In this document: piece after piece, positions 48,244 to 56,683 of the stretch
Position numbering within the stretch: position 1 is the stretch's first letter
How the letters are laid out: every line of letters begins with the position of its first letter
Assembly (NCBI RefSeq): GCF_017921895.1
Contig: NZ_JAFIDN010000008.1
Coordinates: 124,001-188,000 of the forward strand
Source: Natronogracilivirga saccharolytica
GTDB lineage: Bacteria > Bacteroidota > Rhodothermia > Balneolales > Natronogracilivirgulaceae
Length of the DNA stretch: 64,000 nucleotides
Direction: 5' to 3'
Notes under the pieces: model-generated
What the model was told of the DNA's origin: nothing
Databases searched by the model: none
What the model saw: only the letters and a program-made list of their open reading frames with translations
Translations under genes and position numbers: made by a program

Positions 48244-48314
48244 GTCGGTGAAATAATGGCATATTCAGCAAATCAATAATTGGAAAACAGACTGTGCATA
48301 CAGTCCGGATGCTG

Positions 48315-49298
48315 TCAGGCGGGTTCAAGATCGCCAGTCAGCGCCTGTACAATGGTTTCGACGTTGTGACGGAACATTCCGGAGTAGGTTCCTTCAGGTG
48401 TTCCCCGGGCGCCCATGGAATCGGAGTAAAGTGACCCGCCCATCCGGACCTGGTAACCCCGTTCGCGTACACCCGCAATGACGGATTCGATGGAACGGGT
48501 ACTGACGCTTGATTCTACGAAGATGGCAGGTATTTCCCGTTCAATAATCAGTGATACCATTCGGGAAACGTCCTGAATTCCAAACTCGGTTGCCGTGCTG
48601 AGTCCCTGCAGCCCGCGGACTTCTATTCCATAAGCTTTACTGAAGTACTGGAAAGCATCGTGTGCAGTAATGAGAATACGGCGCTGTTCCGGTATGCTTT
48701 GAATACGTTGAAGAGCATACATGTGAAGCTCGTCAAGCTCCTGTTTGTATTGCTCTGCCCGTCTGGCAAAGGTATCTGAGTTCTCAGGATCAAGCTCTGA
48801 GAGCGCATCGGCTACATCATCAATAACCAGCTGCCACAAGGAAGCATCAAACCAGATATGGGGATCATAGGCACCGCCGAATTCAGTGGCCGAAATGCGT
48901 TTGCCGGATGGAATGGACTCAGCTACTGGCCGCGATTTGTCCCCTTTCTGATCCAGAATTTCGGAAAGTCTTCCTTCGAGATACAATCCGTTATACAACA
49001 CGAGGTCGGCATTTTCCATATTGCGGAAATCTCGTGGCGTGGCCCGGTATACATGCGGGTCCACTCCGGGGCCCATGATGCTTGCGGTGCGTATCTGATC
49101 ACCTCCGACGTTTTCAACAGCATCCATGATCAAATTGGTGGTAGTAACGACAAACGGACGGTCGTCTGCGGATGACTCGCCCTCTTCCCGGTTGCATCCG
49201 GAAAAGAGAAAAAGACCTGCAAAAAACAGAAGAAGGACCATTTTCAAATCCGGAGTTATCTTTTTTATGTTTAAGAATCTAAGTGTCTGTCCGGGCAT
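48315..49298 (-). CDS. Metal ABC transporter substrate-binding lipoprotein
   Basis: A 327-residue cluster A-I (ZnuA/TroA/MntA) binding protein. The lipobox is LFSGC. Predicted metal ligands are His in VDPHVYRATP, His in YDPHIWFDASLW, Glu in FVESSVSTRS and Asp in YSDSMG, the usual two-His-Glu-Asp set of Mn- or Zn-binding members. No long His-rich loop, common in zinc-binding ZnuA, is seen, which slightly favours manganese. The start at 49298 gives a basic N-region before the hydrophobic segment; 49241 (MVLLLFFAGLF) is an alternative. The regulator gene lies 44 bases upstream. Confidence 0.93.
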   Translation of the reverse strand: MPGQTLRFLNIKKITPDLKMVLLLFFAGLFLFSGCNREEGESSADDRPFVVTTTNLIMDAVENVGGDQIRTASIMGPGVDPHVYRATPRDFRNMENADLVLYNGLYLEGRLSEILDQKGDKSRPVAESIPSGKRISATEFGGAYDPHIWFDASLWQLVIDDVADALSELDPENSDTFARRAEQYKQELDELHMYALQRIQSIPEQRRILITAHDAFQYFSKAYGIEVRGLQGLSTATEFGIQDVSRMVSLIIEREIPAIFVESSVSTRSIESVIAGVRERGYQVRMGGSLYSDSMGARGTPEGTYSGMFRHNVETIVQALTGDLEPA

Positions 49299-49342
49299 AT
49301 GTAACTGATTGGATACTCGTATTAAGCTGTGATTAATGGTGT

Positions 49343-50005
49343 TTATTCCACCCACAAAAACCGGGCGATCGAATGGGGAAGAAAGAACTGGCTTTCATTT
49401 ACTTTAATCCGGACGCCGGCCTGGTCGGTTTCGGTAATTTCGATTGCCTGTTCCGGTGTGAGTTCAAGACGTGAAAGCATATTTAGAATATCCTTGTCCT
49501 GAGTCATTACGCGCCGGATAGTTGCAGCGGTATTTTTTTTAAGCGTATTTGCCGGCCGCAGCTCCGGCGAATCGGGTATTTGAAGATCCGCTGAGGGGAT
49601 GGGATCTCCATGAGGGTCGTGGGTCGGATGTCCCATCAATTCGGAAATTGCCGCTTCGAACTTTTCACTGATAACATGCTCAAGCCGCTCAGCTTCATCA
49701 TGGATTTCATCCCATGAGTAATTGAGGTGATCGGCCAGATACAGCTCAAGCAATCTGTGATGACGAAGTACTTCCAGTGCGGTAGCCTCGCCGACTTCGG
49801 TCAGTCGTACTCCTTTGTACGGTTCGTGCAGTACGAGTCCCATTTCGACCAGCCGCTTGATCATTCCCGTCACAGAGGCCGGGCGCACATCAAGTCTGCG
49901 GGAAAGATCCTGCATGGTTACTTTTTTATTCAGCTCTCTGAGCTTGAATATTTCCTTGAGATAATCCTCCTGGGACTCACTAAGCCTCGGTTTCTCTTTT
50001 GCCAT
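49343..50005 (-). CDS. mntR: DtxR/MntR-family metal-dependent transcriptional regulator
   Basis: A 220-residue regulator with a winged helix-turn-helix (about 10-75, TMQDLSRRLDVRPASVTGMIKRLVEMGLV), a dimerisation domain and a C-terminal SH3/FeoA-like domain (about 160-220). Likely metal ligands are Asp14, His83, Glu106, Glu109 and His110, which line up with B. subtilis MntR Asp8, His77, Glu99, Glu102 and His103; MntR Glu11 corresponds to Lys17. Presence of Asp14 rather than Met argues for Mn over Fe. It heads the metal uptake operon and is probably autoregulated through the palindrome 33 bases upstream of its start. The symbol is by function, not proof. Confidence 0.85.
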   Translation of the reverse strand: MAKEKPRLSESQEDYLKEIFKLRELNKKVTMQDLSRRLDVRPASVTGMIKRLVEMGLVLHEPYKGVRLTEVGEATALEVLRHHRLLELYLADHLNYSWDEIHDEAERLEHVISEKFEAAISELMGHPTHDPHGDPIPSADLQIPDSPELRPANTLKKNTAATIRRVMTQDKDILNMLSRLELTPEQAIEITETDQAGVRIKVNESQFFLPHSIARFLWVE

Positions 50006-50037
50006 TTTGATTATGTTTTTTTTGAACCGTATTATAA

Positions 50038-50053
50038 TTTAGTTAAAGCTAAA
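50038..50053. promoter_or_regulatory. Predicted DtxR/MntR operator upstream of the metal uptake operon
   Basis: Palindrome TTTAGTTAAAGCTAAA, centred 40 bases before the regulator start. Read on the reverse strand it is TTTAGCTTTAACTAAA. It overlaps a -7-like element TATTTTTA (50050-50057, reverse strand), so a bound repressor should block RNA polymerase. The same TTTAG-N6-CTAAA pattern occurs once more, in front of the divergent receptor. Confidence 0.75.
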
Positions 50054-50116
50054 AATAAACGCAACTTCTGATTAAGACGATGCTATAAAAAGGCGAAAAA
50101 ACACGACTTTTCTTTT

Positions 50117-50147
50117 TTTGAAAACTGCTTTGTCGTCTTTATATTTA
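50117..50147 (+). promoter_or_regulatory. Bacteroidota-type promoter of the metal TonB receptor
   Basis: TTTG at 50117-50120 and TATATTTA at 50140-50147 with a 19-base spacer match the Bacteroidota primary sigma consensus TTTG-N19-21-TAnnTTTG in all but the last base. It is about 90 bases before the receptor start, and its -7 element overlaps the operator at 50144-50159. Confidence 0.65.
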
Positions 50148-50159
50148 GTCGAGGCTAAA
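50144..50159. promoter_or_regulatory. Predicted DtxR/MntR operator upstream of the TonB receptor
   Basis: Palindrome TTTAGTCGAGGCTAAA; its reverse complement TTTAGCCTCGACTAAA fits the same TTTAGYYNNRRCTAAA consensus as the site at 50038-50053. It overlaps the -7 element of the forward promoter, a classic repression geometry. Confidence 0.78.
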
Positions 50160-50238
50160 TAAATATTTACATTAATAAAAATGAAACATACTTTCATTTG
50201 CAGTCAGGTTGGGAATTACACCTGTAAATAACGGTTGT

Positions 50239-52524
50239 ATGAACATGAATAAGAAATTAGTTACATGGACCATTTTGAATGAATTTCCAGGACATTTTAC
50301 AATATCAGGCCGCAACAGCCTGATGATGCTGATATTTCTCATGATATTTCCGTTAGGTGTCTCGGCTAAAAATGTAATTGAAGGCGTCATTACAGATACA
50401 GAAGAGGAACCGCTGCCCGGAGCCAATATTTTGATCTCAGAGACTGAAAGAGGTGCGGTAAGCGATGCTGAAGGCAGGTTCAGGGTGGAGGATATCCCGG
50501 ACGGCGAATGGACACTGGTGGTTCGATTTGTTGGCTTTGCCGGCAAAGAAGTGTCCGTCTCTCTTCCGGAGCAGTCCGGTGAAATCATAGCCATTGAACT
50601 TGAAGATGATGTGGTGATATCGGACGAACTACTGGTAACAGCAAGAATGTTCGACAGAGTGACCCGATATCAGCCGGCCAGCAGTTTTGACGCAGAGGAG
50701 ATCCAGCAGCGCAATACGACCTCTCTTGGCGTATTGCTTGATGGCGAATCCGGCGTTGCCATGAGGTCTCTTGGACAGGCCCCGGCAAGGCCTGTTATCA
50801 GAGGTATGGATGGTGAGCGCATTCAGGTGCTGCAGAATGGTATGAAGATGGGAGACATCTCTTCAACAGCTCACGATCATGCCGTAGCAACAGATCCGCA
50901 AAACATCGATCAGGTGGATATTGTCAGAGGTCCGGCCAGTCTCATCTACGGTTCCAGCGCCATGGGTGGTGTCGTTAATCTCCGGATTGCTGATATCCCG
51001 CAGCAGTGGTCCCCTGGACTGTCAGGACACATCGGTAGCGAAGGACAAACCGGCATGGAGTCACTCGCCGGCAGGGTAAGATTAAATTACGGATCAGAAA
51101 AAAATGCATTCACATTTCGCTCCAGCTTGCGCAATAGCGGTGATATTAATACACCTTCAGGCAAGATACCCGACACCTATCTTGAATCCCTTGATATAGG
51201 CGCCGGAATGGCAAGACGAAGCGCGAACCATTTTGGCGGATTTGCCGTATCCTACACAGATCAGGAATATGGCATTCCGGAGGACCCCTTTGACCAGGAT
51301 GAACAGGTTTACCTGACCATGCAGCGGCTGGCTTTACAGGGCAGGTACAACAGAAGCCTGGATCATGATATCTGGGATGGTATTGAGCTGCGGACGGTCT
51401 ACAGTATCTACACACATGAAGAGATCGGGCTGGAGTTTGAAGACAGGGAACAAGTTGACCGGGATCTGGAGCTGGGAGTCGATCAGCACTACTTTCAGGC
51501 TGACATTCTGGCGCAGCATGGTCAGGCCGGTTTGCTTACGGAAGGGACGGCAGGTGCAACGGTCGAGTACAGAGATGTGACCGTTGGTGGTGATGAAGCA
51601 CTTACGCCGAATGCACGTGTGTTAACGCTCGGCGGATATCTTGTCGAAGAATTTCGGCTTTATGACAACTGGCGGCTGCAGGGCGGTGTGCGTGTAGAAT
51701 GGAACCGGACCGAATCTCTGGCCAATGCTGACTTTCACGATGCCGATGAGATCCGCTCCAGGGGCGTTTGGGCCGGAGCTGCAGGCATCAGCGGCCCACT
51801 GATCCGAAATATAAACGCAGGGCTCCAGTTCTCCAGAGCTCACCGTACTCCGTCAGTTGAAGAACTTTTTTCCGATGCACCGCACCTGGCAGCCGGTGCC
51901 TATGAAATAGGTGATCCCGGACTCGGCAATGAAATCGGATACGGGCTGGATTTTTTCCTGGACTATGAAGCAGGTAACTGGCAGCTTCATGCCGCTGTGT
52001 TCGGAAATCGCATCAGCAATTACATAACCCGGACACCGACAGGAGACAGGTATGAACCCAGGGATCTGCCGGTGCTGCGGTATGAGGGAACCGATGCAGA
52101 TATTCTCGGCTTTGAGGCTTCTGTGAAACACAATGTGACCGACAGGCTCAGCATCACGGGACAGGCTGACTATACCCGCGGCACAGAAAGAGCTACCGGT
52201 GATAATCAGCCCTTGCCATTCATGCCTCCTCTGCGGGTTACCGGTAAAACAGAATATGACAGTGGTCCATGGTGGATTCGTGCGACCGTACGCCATGCAT
52301 TTGAGCAGTCACGGGTTGCACCGGAAGAGGAAGCAACGGACGGCTACACCTTGTTTGAAGCAAATGCAGGGGTACGCTTCGGAAATGACTACATACATCA
52401 GATATCCGCCGGAATGGAAAATGCATTTGACGTAACATGGCGGGATCATCTGTCCCGGATTGAGCAACGTGATATTCCCATGATGGGAAGAAATGTCCGG
52501 CTCTCATACCGGCTTGTATTCTGA
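50239..52524 (+). CDS. TonB-dependent receptor, ZnuD-like metal uptake candidate
   Basis: A 761-residue outer membrane receptor. ATG at 50239 is chosen; TTG at 50209 is the longest option and ATG at 50245 also fits. A carboxypeptidase-like domain (GVITDTEEEPLPGANILISE) follows the signal sequence, then the plug domain (RPVIRGMDGERIQVL) with HDHAVATDPQNIDQVDIVRGP, a His/Asp-rich plug segment also seen in zinc receptor ZnuD, and the barrel ending in RLSYRLVF. It is transcribed away from the metal operon and shares the regulator's operator type. Function as the outer membrane gate for Mn or Zn is a strong inference. A terminator follows. Confidence 0.86.
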   Translation: MNMNKKLVTWTILNEFPGHFTISGRNSLMMLIFLMIFPLGVSAKNVIEGVITDTEEEPLPGANILISETERGAVSDAEGRFRVEDIPDGEWTLVVRFVGFAGKEVSVSLPEQSGEIIAIELEDDVVISDELLVTARMFDRVTRYQPASSFDAEEIQQRNTTSLGVLLDGESGVAMRSLGQAPARPVIRGMDGERIQVLQNGMKMGDISSTAHDHAVATDPQNIDQVDIVRGPASLIYGSSAMGGVVNLRIADIPQQWSPGLSGHIGSEGQTGMESLAGRVRLNYGSEKNAFTFRSSLRNSGDINTPSGKIPDTYLESLDIGAGMARRSANHFGGFAVSYTDQEYGIPEDPFDQDEQVYLTMQRLALQGRYNRSLDHDIWDGIELRTVYSIYTHEEIGLEFEDREQVDRDLELGVDQHYFQADILAQHGQAGLLTEGTAGATVEYRDVTVGGDEALTPNARVLTLGGYLVEEFRLYDNWRLQGGVRVEWNRTESLANADFHDADEIRSRGVWAGAAGISGPLIRNINAGLQFSRAHRTPSVEELFSDAPHLAAGAYEIGDPGLGNEIGYGLDFFLDYEAGNWQLHAAVFGNRISNYITRTPTGDRYEPRDLPVLRYEGTDADILGFEASVKHNVTDRLSITGQADYTRGTERATGDNQPLPFMPPLRVTGKTEYDSGPWWIRATVRHAFEQSRVAPEEEATDGYTLFEANAGVRFGNDYIHQISAGMENAFDVTWRDHLSRIEQRDIPMMGRNVRLSYRLVF

Positions 52525-52606
52525 CAACAGGTTATATGCATCTGTCTGTTTAACAAAAGGACATCAGCAAAGATGTCATATTAGAGGCGGTCATTAAATT
52601 CGTAAT

Positions 52607-52649
52607 ATCCATCCGGGAAGACACATGGCAAACCGGATGGATTTTTTTT
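52607..52649 (+). terminator. Rho-independent terminator after the metal TonB receptor
   Basis: Ten-pair stem ATCCATCCGG/CCGGATGGAT with a 16-base loop, followed by seven T. It ends about 43 bases before the cobalamin riboswitch and insulates it from upstream transcription. Confidence 0.88.
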
Positions 52650-52691
52650 CAGATTGCATATGGTGCGCTGAGTTTCTATCATGGGCATTAA

Positions 52692-52870
52692 TCGTATCCG
52701 GTTCTTCCATCGTGGAAGTGAAAAGGGAATCCCGTGAAATTCGGGAGCTGTACCCGCAACTGTAAGATCTTCAATGGGTGTGAACCCCGCCTGAGCCACT
52801 GTTTCTCATAGCAGAAACGGGAAGGCCTTTTCAGCCCAGAGATCGAGCCAGGAGACCTGCCTGATATCGA
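52692..52870 (+). ncRNA. Cobalamin (B12) riboswitch
   Basis: The conserved core is present in order: AAAAGGGAATCCCGTG (52731 on), GCTGTACCCGCAACTGTAA, GCCACTG, GAAACGGGAAGGC, and the B12 box AGCCAGGAGACCTGCC near 52846-52861. The flanks TCGTATCC and GATATCGA can form a partial P1. It binds adenosyl- or related cobalamin and lowers expression of the gene after it, a BtuB-like receptor. A further hairpin TCCGCA/TGCGGA (52873-52902) lies between aptamer and start codon, and no T-run follows, so control of translation is more likely than termination. Ends are approximate. Confidence 0.96.
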
Positions 52871-52916
52871 ATTCCGCACTTTCGGGACTAAAAGTATGCG
52901 GATGACCTGAAATTCC

Positions 52917-54998
52917 ATGTTCAATAATGATCTTCCGGGATGGTACCGGCGGTTTACTCCGCTTATACTGATTGCCTGGTTACTAATCGCATACTATCCG
53001 GGTACCTCAGTTGCAGCCGGAAAAACCTTATCCCTAAACAAAACATGTGAAACCCAATATATTTCGACGGCTGTAAACCCGGTTTTTTTGCATGAGGGGG
53101 ATAATCGGCCGCATTCAACTGCAGCTCCGGCTGATGAGGTGTTCACACGGGCAGACACTCTGGTACTGGAGGAAATTCGTGTTCTCGGATCACGAATTGA
53201 GCGGCCTGATCATCATCAGCCGGTACAGATCCGGAATGTAGACCCACGCGAGCTGCAGAAACATCCCCACACTTCGGCATCTGAGCTGATTAATGCACAT
53301 ACGCACGCCGTGACACGGGATTATGGAGCCGGCAACATGTCCCTTGTATCCCAGCGCGGATTCACACCCTCCCAGACGCGTGTCATGTGGGAAGATATGC
53401 CGCTTAATCACCCCATGCTCGGCGTATTTGACATGTCTATGATCCCGGCAGGCATGCTGGACGGTATTTCTGCGTCATCCGGAAATCCGGCATCCATGTC
53501 CGGATCAGGAGGCATCAGCGGCACGGTATCGCTGCGTACCAAAAGCAGTCCGGATCGTTTTTTCCTCTCACATTCAAGGGGTTCATTCGGTGTTGCACAA
53601 ACGGGGGCCGGTGCCGCCTATTCGGATGGAAAGTTTGAAGGTGAGGTCAGGGCGTTTTTGCACAGCGGCGATTTTGACTTTACCTATGACGATCCCGTCC
53701 GCAATGAACGCTCAACAAGAGAAAACAATGCCAGATCAGCCGGCTATATGCTGGCCAGGGGAGCGTACCAGACAGGCGACTGGCATTTCAGGTCCCTTGT
53801 CTGGGTGGATGATATCAGCAACGAACTTCCGGGACCAACTACCGGCCCGGCACCGGCCCGCCAGGATGACCGTTCCGCCCGATGGATTTTCCAGTCCGGC
53901 TACGATGGTTTCGACCGGACACAACTTACCGCTCTGACAGCATTTTATCGTTATGATCTGGATTACACTCCCCGTCGTACAGGACGTACGGATGCCAGCG
54001 AAACCAGCCTTTTTTTATTAAGGCCTGCTGTTCGCCATGTCTGGGCGCCCGGGCATGAAACGTGGGGATCATTGCAATGGGCGAATCAGACAGTTAATAG
54101 TGACAACTACGACACGGATAAAACACACCATTCGCTATCCGGCCGCCTGAATCACGAATGGGCTCACATCAGCTGGCTGAGTCTGCATCCATCCCTGGAG
54201 TGGGAGTACCACACGGAGTTCGAATATGCGGCAAATCCCGCGCTGGGGCTGACTTTACGTCCCTTTGGCGATTCCGTTTCGTTCCGGGGTATGATATCCC
54301 GAAACCGGAATTTCCCCGGATATAATGATCTGTACTGGCAACCCGGCGGCAACCCTGATCTTGAGCCTGAAAAGGTGTACACCTTTGAAGCAGGAGTGTC
54401 CGGTCAGACAAGAGAACCTGATTCCGGTCAGGACGGGGCTTCAATGAGCTTCGGAATTACCGGTTTTCATCATGATTTTGACAACGGCATCCGATGGCTT
54501 CCCGGGCAGGACGGGTTTGCCGTTCCGGAAAATATTGACAGGATGCGTTCCCGGGGGCTGGAAGGCCAGGCTGGCACAACGGTTTCACATTCCGGAATCA
54601 GGCTGGATGCGCAATACCTTGTGTCATTCACTCGTGCGACCATTGAAGAGGAGCGGTTTGAGGGCGACCAAAGTGCCGGCAAACAGATGATGTACGTGCC
54701 GGACTGGGTTCACAAGGGATGGATACGGACAGAATTCAGGTCTTCATTGTGGATGCGTTTTGCCGTGCAGCACGTGGCAAAGCGGTATACCACTTCCGAT
54801 CATTCGGGGATTTTTGATCCATTGGAATCATTTACCAGCATGGACTTCGCCGCCGGGACCGGGATTCCCGCGGGGGCAGCTGCCATTGATCTCGGCTTTG
54901 AAGTAAAAAACCTGGGCGACAGCCGGCATCAGTTCATCCTGGGGTACCCGGTTCCGCCAAGACATTACCGGTTTTCCATTGCTTTTTCATTCAAATAA
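52917..54998 (+). CDS. btuB: TonB-dependent vitamin B12 receptor (BtuB-like)
   Basis: A 693-residue outer membrane receptor directly controlled by the cobalamin riboswitch whose aptamer ends about 46 bases before its start. Signal sequence (FTPLILIAWLLIAYYPGTSVAA), a TonB-box-like DTLVLEEIRV near residue 81, plug domain (MSLVSQRGFTPSQTRVMWEDMPL) and beta-barrel ending in YRFSIAFSFK. Overall sequence alone would only support a generic siderophore/cobalamin-type receptor; the riboswitch gives the substrate. The start codon has no clear Shine-Dalgarno site. The next gene follows in 9 bases. Confidence 0.9.
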   Translation: MFNNDLPGWYRRFTPLILIAWLLIAYYPGTSVAAGKTLSLNKTCETQYISTAVNPVFLHEGDNRPHSTAAPADEVFTRADTLVLEEIRVLGSRIERPDHHQPVQIRNVDPRELQKHPHTSASELINAHTHAVTRDYGAGNMSLVSQRGFTPSQTRVMWEDMPLNHPMLGVFDMSMIPAGMLDGISASSGNPASMSGSGGISGTVSLRTKSSPDRFFLSHSRGSFGVAQTGAGAAYSDGKFEGEVRAFLHSGDFDFTYDDPVRNERSTRENNARSAGYMLARGAYQTGDWHFRSLVWVDDISNELPGPTTGPAPARQDDRSARWIFQSGYDGFDRTQLTALTAFYRYDLDYTPRRTGRTDASETSLFLLRPAVRHVWAPGHETWGSLQWANQTVNSDNYDTDKTHHSLSGRLNHEWAHISWLSLHPSLEWEYHTEFEYAANPALGLTLRPFGDSVSFRGMISRNRNFPGYNDLYWQPGGNPDLEPEKVYTFEAGVSGQTREPDSGQDGASMSFGITGFHHDFDNGIRWLPGQDGFAVPENIDRMRSRGLEGQAGTTVSHSGIRLDAQYLVSFTRATIEEERFEGDQSAGKQMMYVPDWVHKGWIRTEFRSSLWMRFAVQHVAKRYTTSDHSGIFDPLESFTSMDFAAGTGIPAGAAAIDLGFEVKNLGDSRHQFILGYPVPPRHYRFSIAFSFK

Positions 54999-55007
54999 AC
55001 AACAGAA

Positions 55008-56429
55008 ATGAGGAACTTATCTATGAAATATCTGAATACTGCCACTTCAAACTTTTATTCTTGGCGAAAGAACGGGGCTTTTTGCCGTGGCATGCTTTTG
55101 CTGATCATATTGCTTGCATATGTATGGGCTCCTGGTAATGCTGAAGCTCAGCCGGAGCGTGTTTTTGTTCTCAATGAAGGAGCATTCGGACAGGGCAATG
55201 CTTCGCTGACCGTCTATGAGCCGGAAACAGGTCAGGCAGTCAACAATGTATTTTTCAATGAAAATGACCGCCCTCTCGGGGACGTAGGAAATCATGCCGC
55301 CATCATTGACGACAAACTGTACATAGTGGTCAATAACAGCCAGAAAATCGAGGTGGTCGACCCTGAAACATATCAGAGCCTGGGTACGATTAACATCGAT
55401 ACCGGGGAGCATGATGGCAGTCCCAGACAGATAGCCGGCATCGGTGATCGGAAAGCGTATGTCACCAATCTATACGGGGACAACGTGTCCATTATTGATC
55501 TTGATCTGATGGAGGAAACCGGACAGATTGATGCAGGTCCCGGCCCGGAAGGCATTGTGGTTGCTGAAGGATATGCTTTTGTAGCATTGAGCGGACTCGG
55601 CCTGGGCAATGAAGTTGCGGTGATTGACATTCAAAATCACGAACTGGTAAAAACACTTGAAGTGGGTGATAATCCCGTGCATATAACCCGGTCGCCTGAC
55701 GGTATGATCTGGTCTGTGGGCACCGGCAATTTCGGATTTGATGAAAACCAGGAATTTGATCCGGAATATGAGACCTTCGGGGAAATTGTGATTATCGATC
55801 CCGTTAGCCTTGAGGTAACGGATCGGTTAGAGACCGGCGGGCATCCCGGAAAGCTCACCTTCCCGGATGAGAACTTTGGCCTGCTTCATCTGGACGGACT
55901 GCAAAAAGTAGATGTGGTATCACCAGCGCTGAACGAGGAGCCATTTCTGGAGCGCAGTCTGCATGCTTTTGATGTGGCGGCCGGGGGAGATGACCGGTTT
56001 CAGTTATATGTTACGACAGCCCCCGATTTCTCCTCTTCCGGAAAGGTTATCAGGTATGACGATCAGGGTTCGCCGGTTGACAGTTTTCAGGCCGGTATCG
56101 GTCCGAAAAGTATGGCCTTCCGGGACGGAAAAGCTACCCGCTCAGAATCTGAACGGGAAATTGTGGATAAAGTCACCCTGGAGCAAAATTATCCCAATCC
56201 GTTTAACTCATCGACAACCATCCGCTTTTTTCTGCCCGAGTCAGCCGTAGCCAAACTCGAAGTTTTTGACATACTTGGCAGAAGCGTGGCAGTTCTGGTC
56301 AATAAAAAGCTCCAAAGCGGCGAGCATCAGGTGCAATGGGATGCGTCCGGTGTCTCAAGCGGCGTGTTTCTTTACCGTCTGACTGCCGGCGAAGTGAAGC
56401 GGTCCGGACGCATGCTTCATGTAAAATAA
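55008..56429 (+). CDS. Secreted YncE-like beta-propeller with sorting domain, BtuG-like candidate
   Basis: A 473-residue exported protein nine bases after btuB. A hydrophobic signal lies near residues 28-48 (GMLLLIILLAYVWAPGNAEA); ATG at 55023 is another possible start. The body is a YncE-type seven-bladed propeller: LYIVVNNSQKIEVVDPETYQSLG, AYVTNLYGDNVSIIDLDLMEE, AFVALSGLGLGNEVAVIDIQN. The C-terminus (QNYPNPFNSSTTIRFFL to GRMLHVK) is a FlgD-like sorting domain. In Bacteroides, BtuG is a propeller lipoprotein that binds B12 and sits on BtuB. Here surface attachment would be by the sorting tail rather than lipid. The B12-binding role is inferred from position and fold. Confidence 0.82.
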   Translation: MRNLSMKYLNTATSNFYSWRKNGAFCRGMLLLIILLAYVWAPGNAEAQPERVFVLNEGAFGQGNASLTVYEPETGQAVNNVFFNENDRPLGDVGNHAAIIDDKLYIVVNNSQKIEVVDPETYQSLGTINIDTGEHDGSPRQIAGIGDRKAYVTNLYGDNVSIIDLDLMEETGQIDAGPGPEGIVVAEGYAFVALSGLGLGNEVAVIDIQNHELVKTLEVGDNPVHITRSPDGMIWSVGTGNFGFDENQEFDPEYETFGEIVIIDPVSLEVTDRLETGGHPGKLTFPDENFGLLHLDGLQKVDVVSPALNEEPFLERSLHAFDVAAGGDDRFQLYVTTAPDFSSSGKVIRYDDQGSPVDSFQAGIGPKSMAFRDGKATRSESEREIVDKVTLEQNYPNPFNSSTTIRFFLPESAVAKLEVFDILGRSVAVLVNKKLQSGEHQVQWDASGVSSGVFLYRLTAGEVKRSGRMLHVK

Positions 56430-56445
56430 GGCACTGTAAAAAAAG

Positions 56446-56631
56446 TTATCCACATAATCCACAATTTATCCACATGTGTATTTTGCACATGCTGTTTTAC
56501 GGTCATGAGCAGGAAAATCCTGTTGCTGTTGAAAAGATGTGGGAAAGTAACTCTTTTTTGTTGTCTTATGAGGATTATCTTTAATGGCACAAGAGTGGTT
56601 CCGGGTATGCTGCCGGTGCTGTTTATCCACA
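56446..56631 (+). promoter_or_regulatory. Cluster of DnaA boxes upstream of the ribonucleotide reductase gene
   Basis: Three perfect TTATCCACA boxes at 56446-56454, 56466-56474 and 56623-56631, all in the same orientation, plus a one-mismatch TAATCCACA at 56455-56463. The first three sit at 9- and 11-base intervals, about one helical turn. They lie in the 365-base gap between the propeller gene and nrdJ, so they may let DnaA control nrdJ, or mark a replication origin. Confidence 0.7.
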
Positions 56632-56683
56632 CAGTCCTGCAGCCGGGTTCAAATTACACATACACAAGTATACAGCATGAAAT

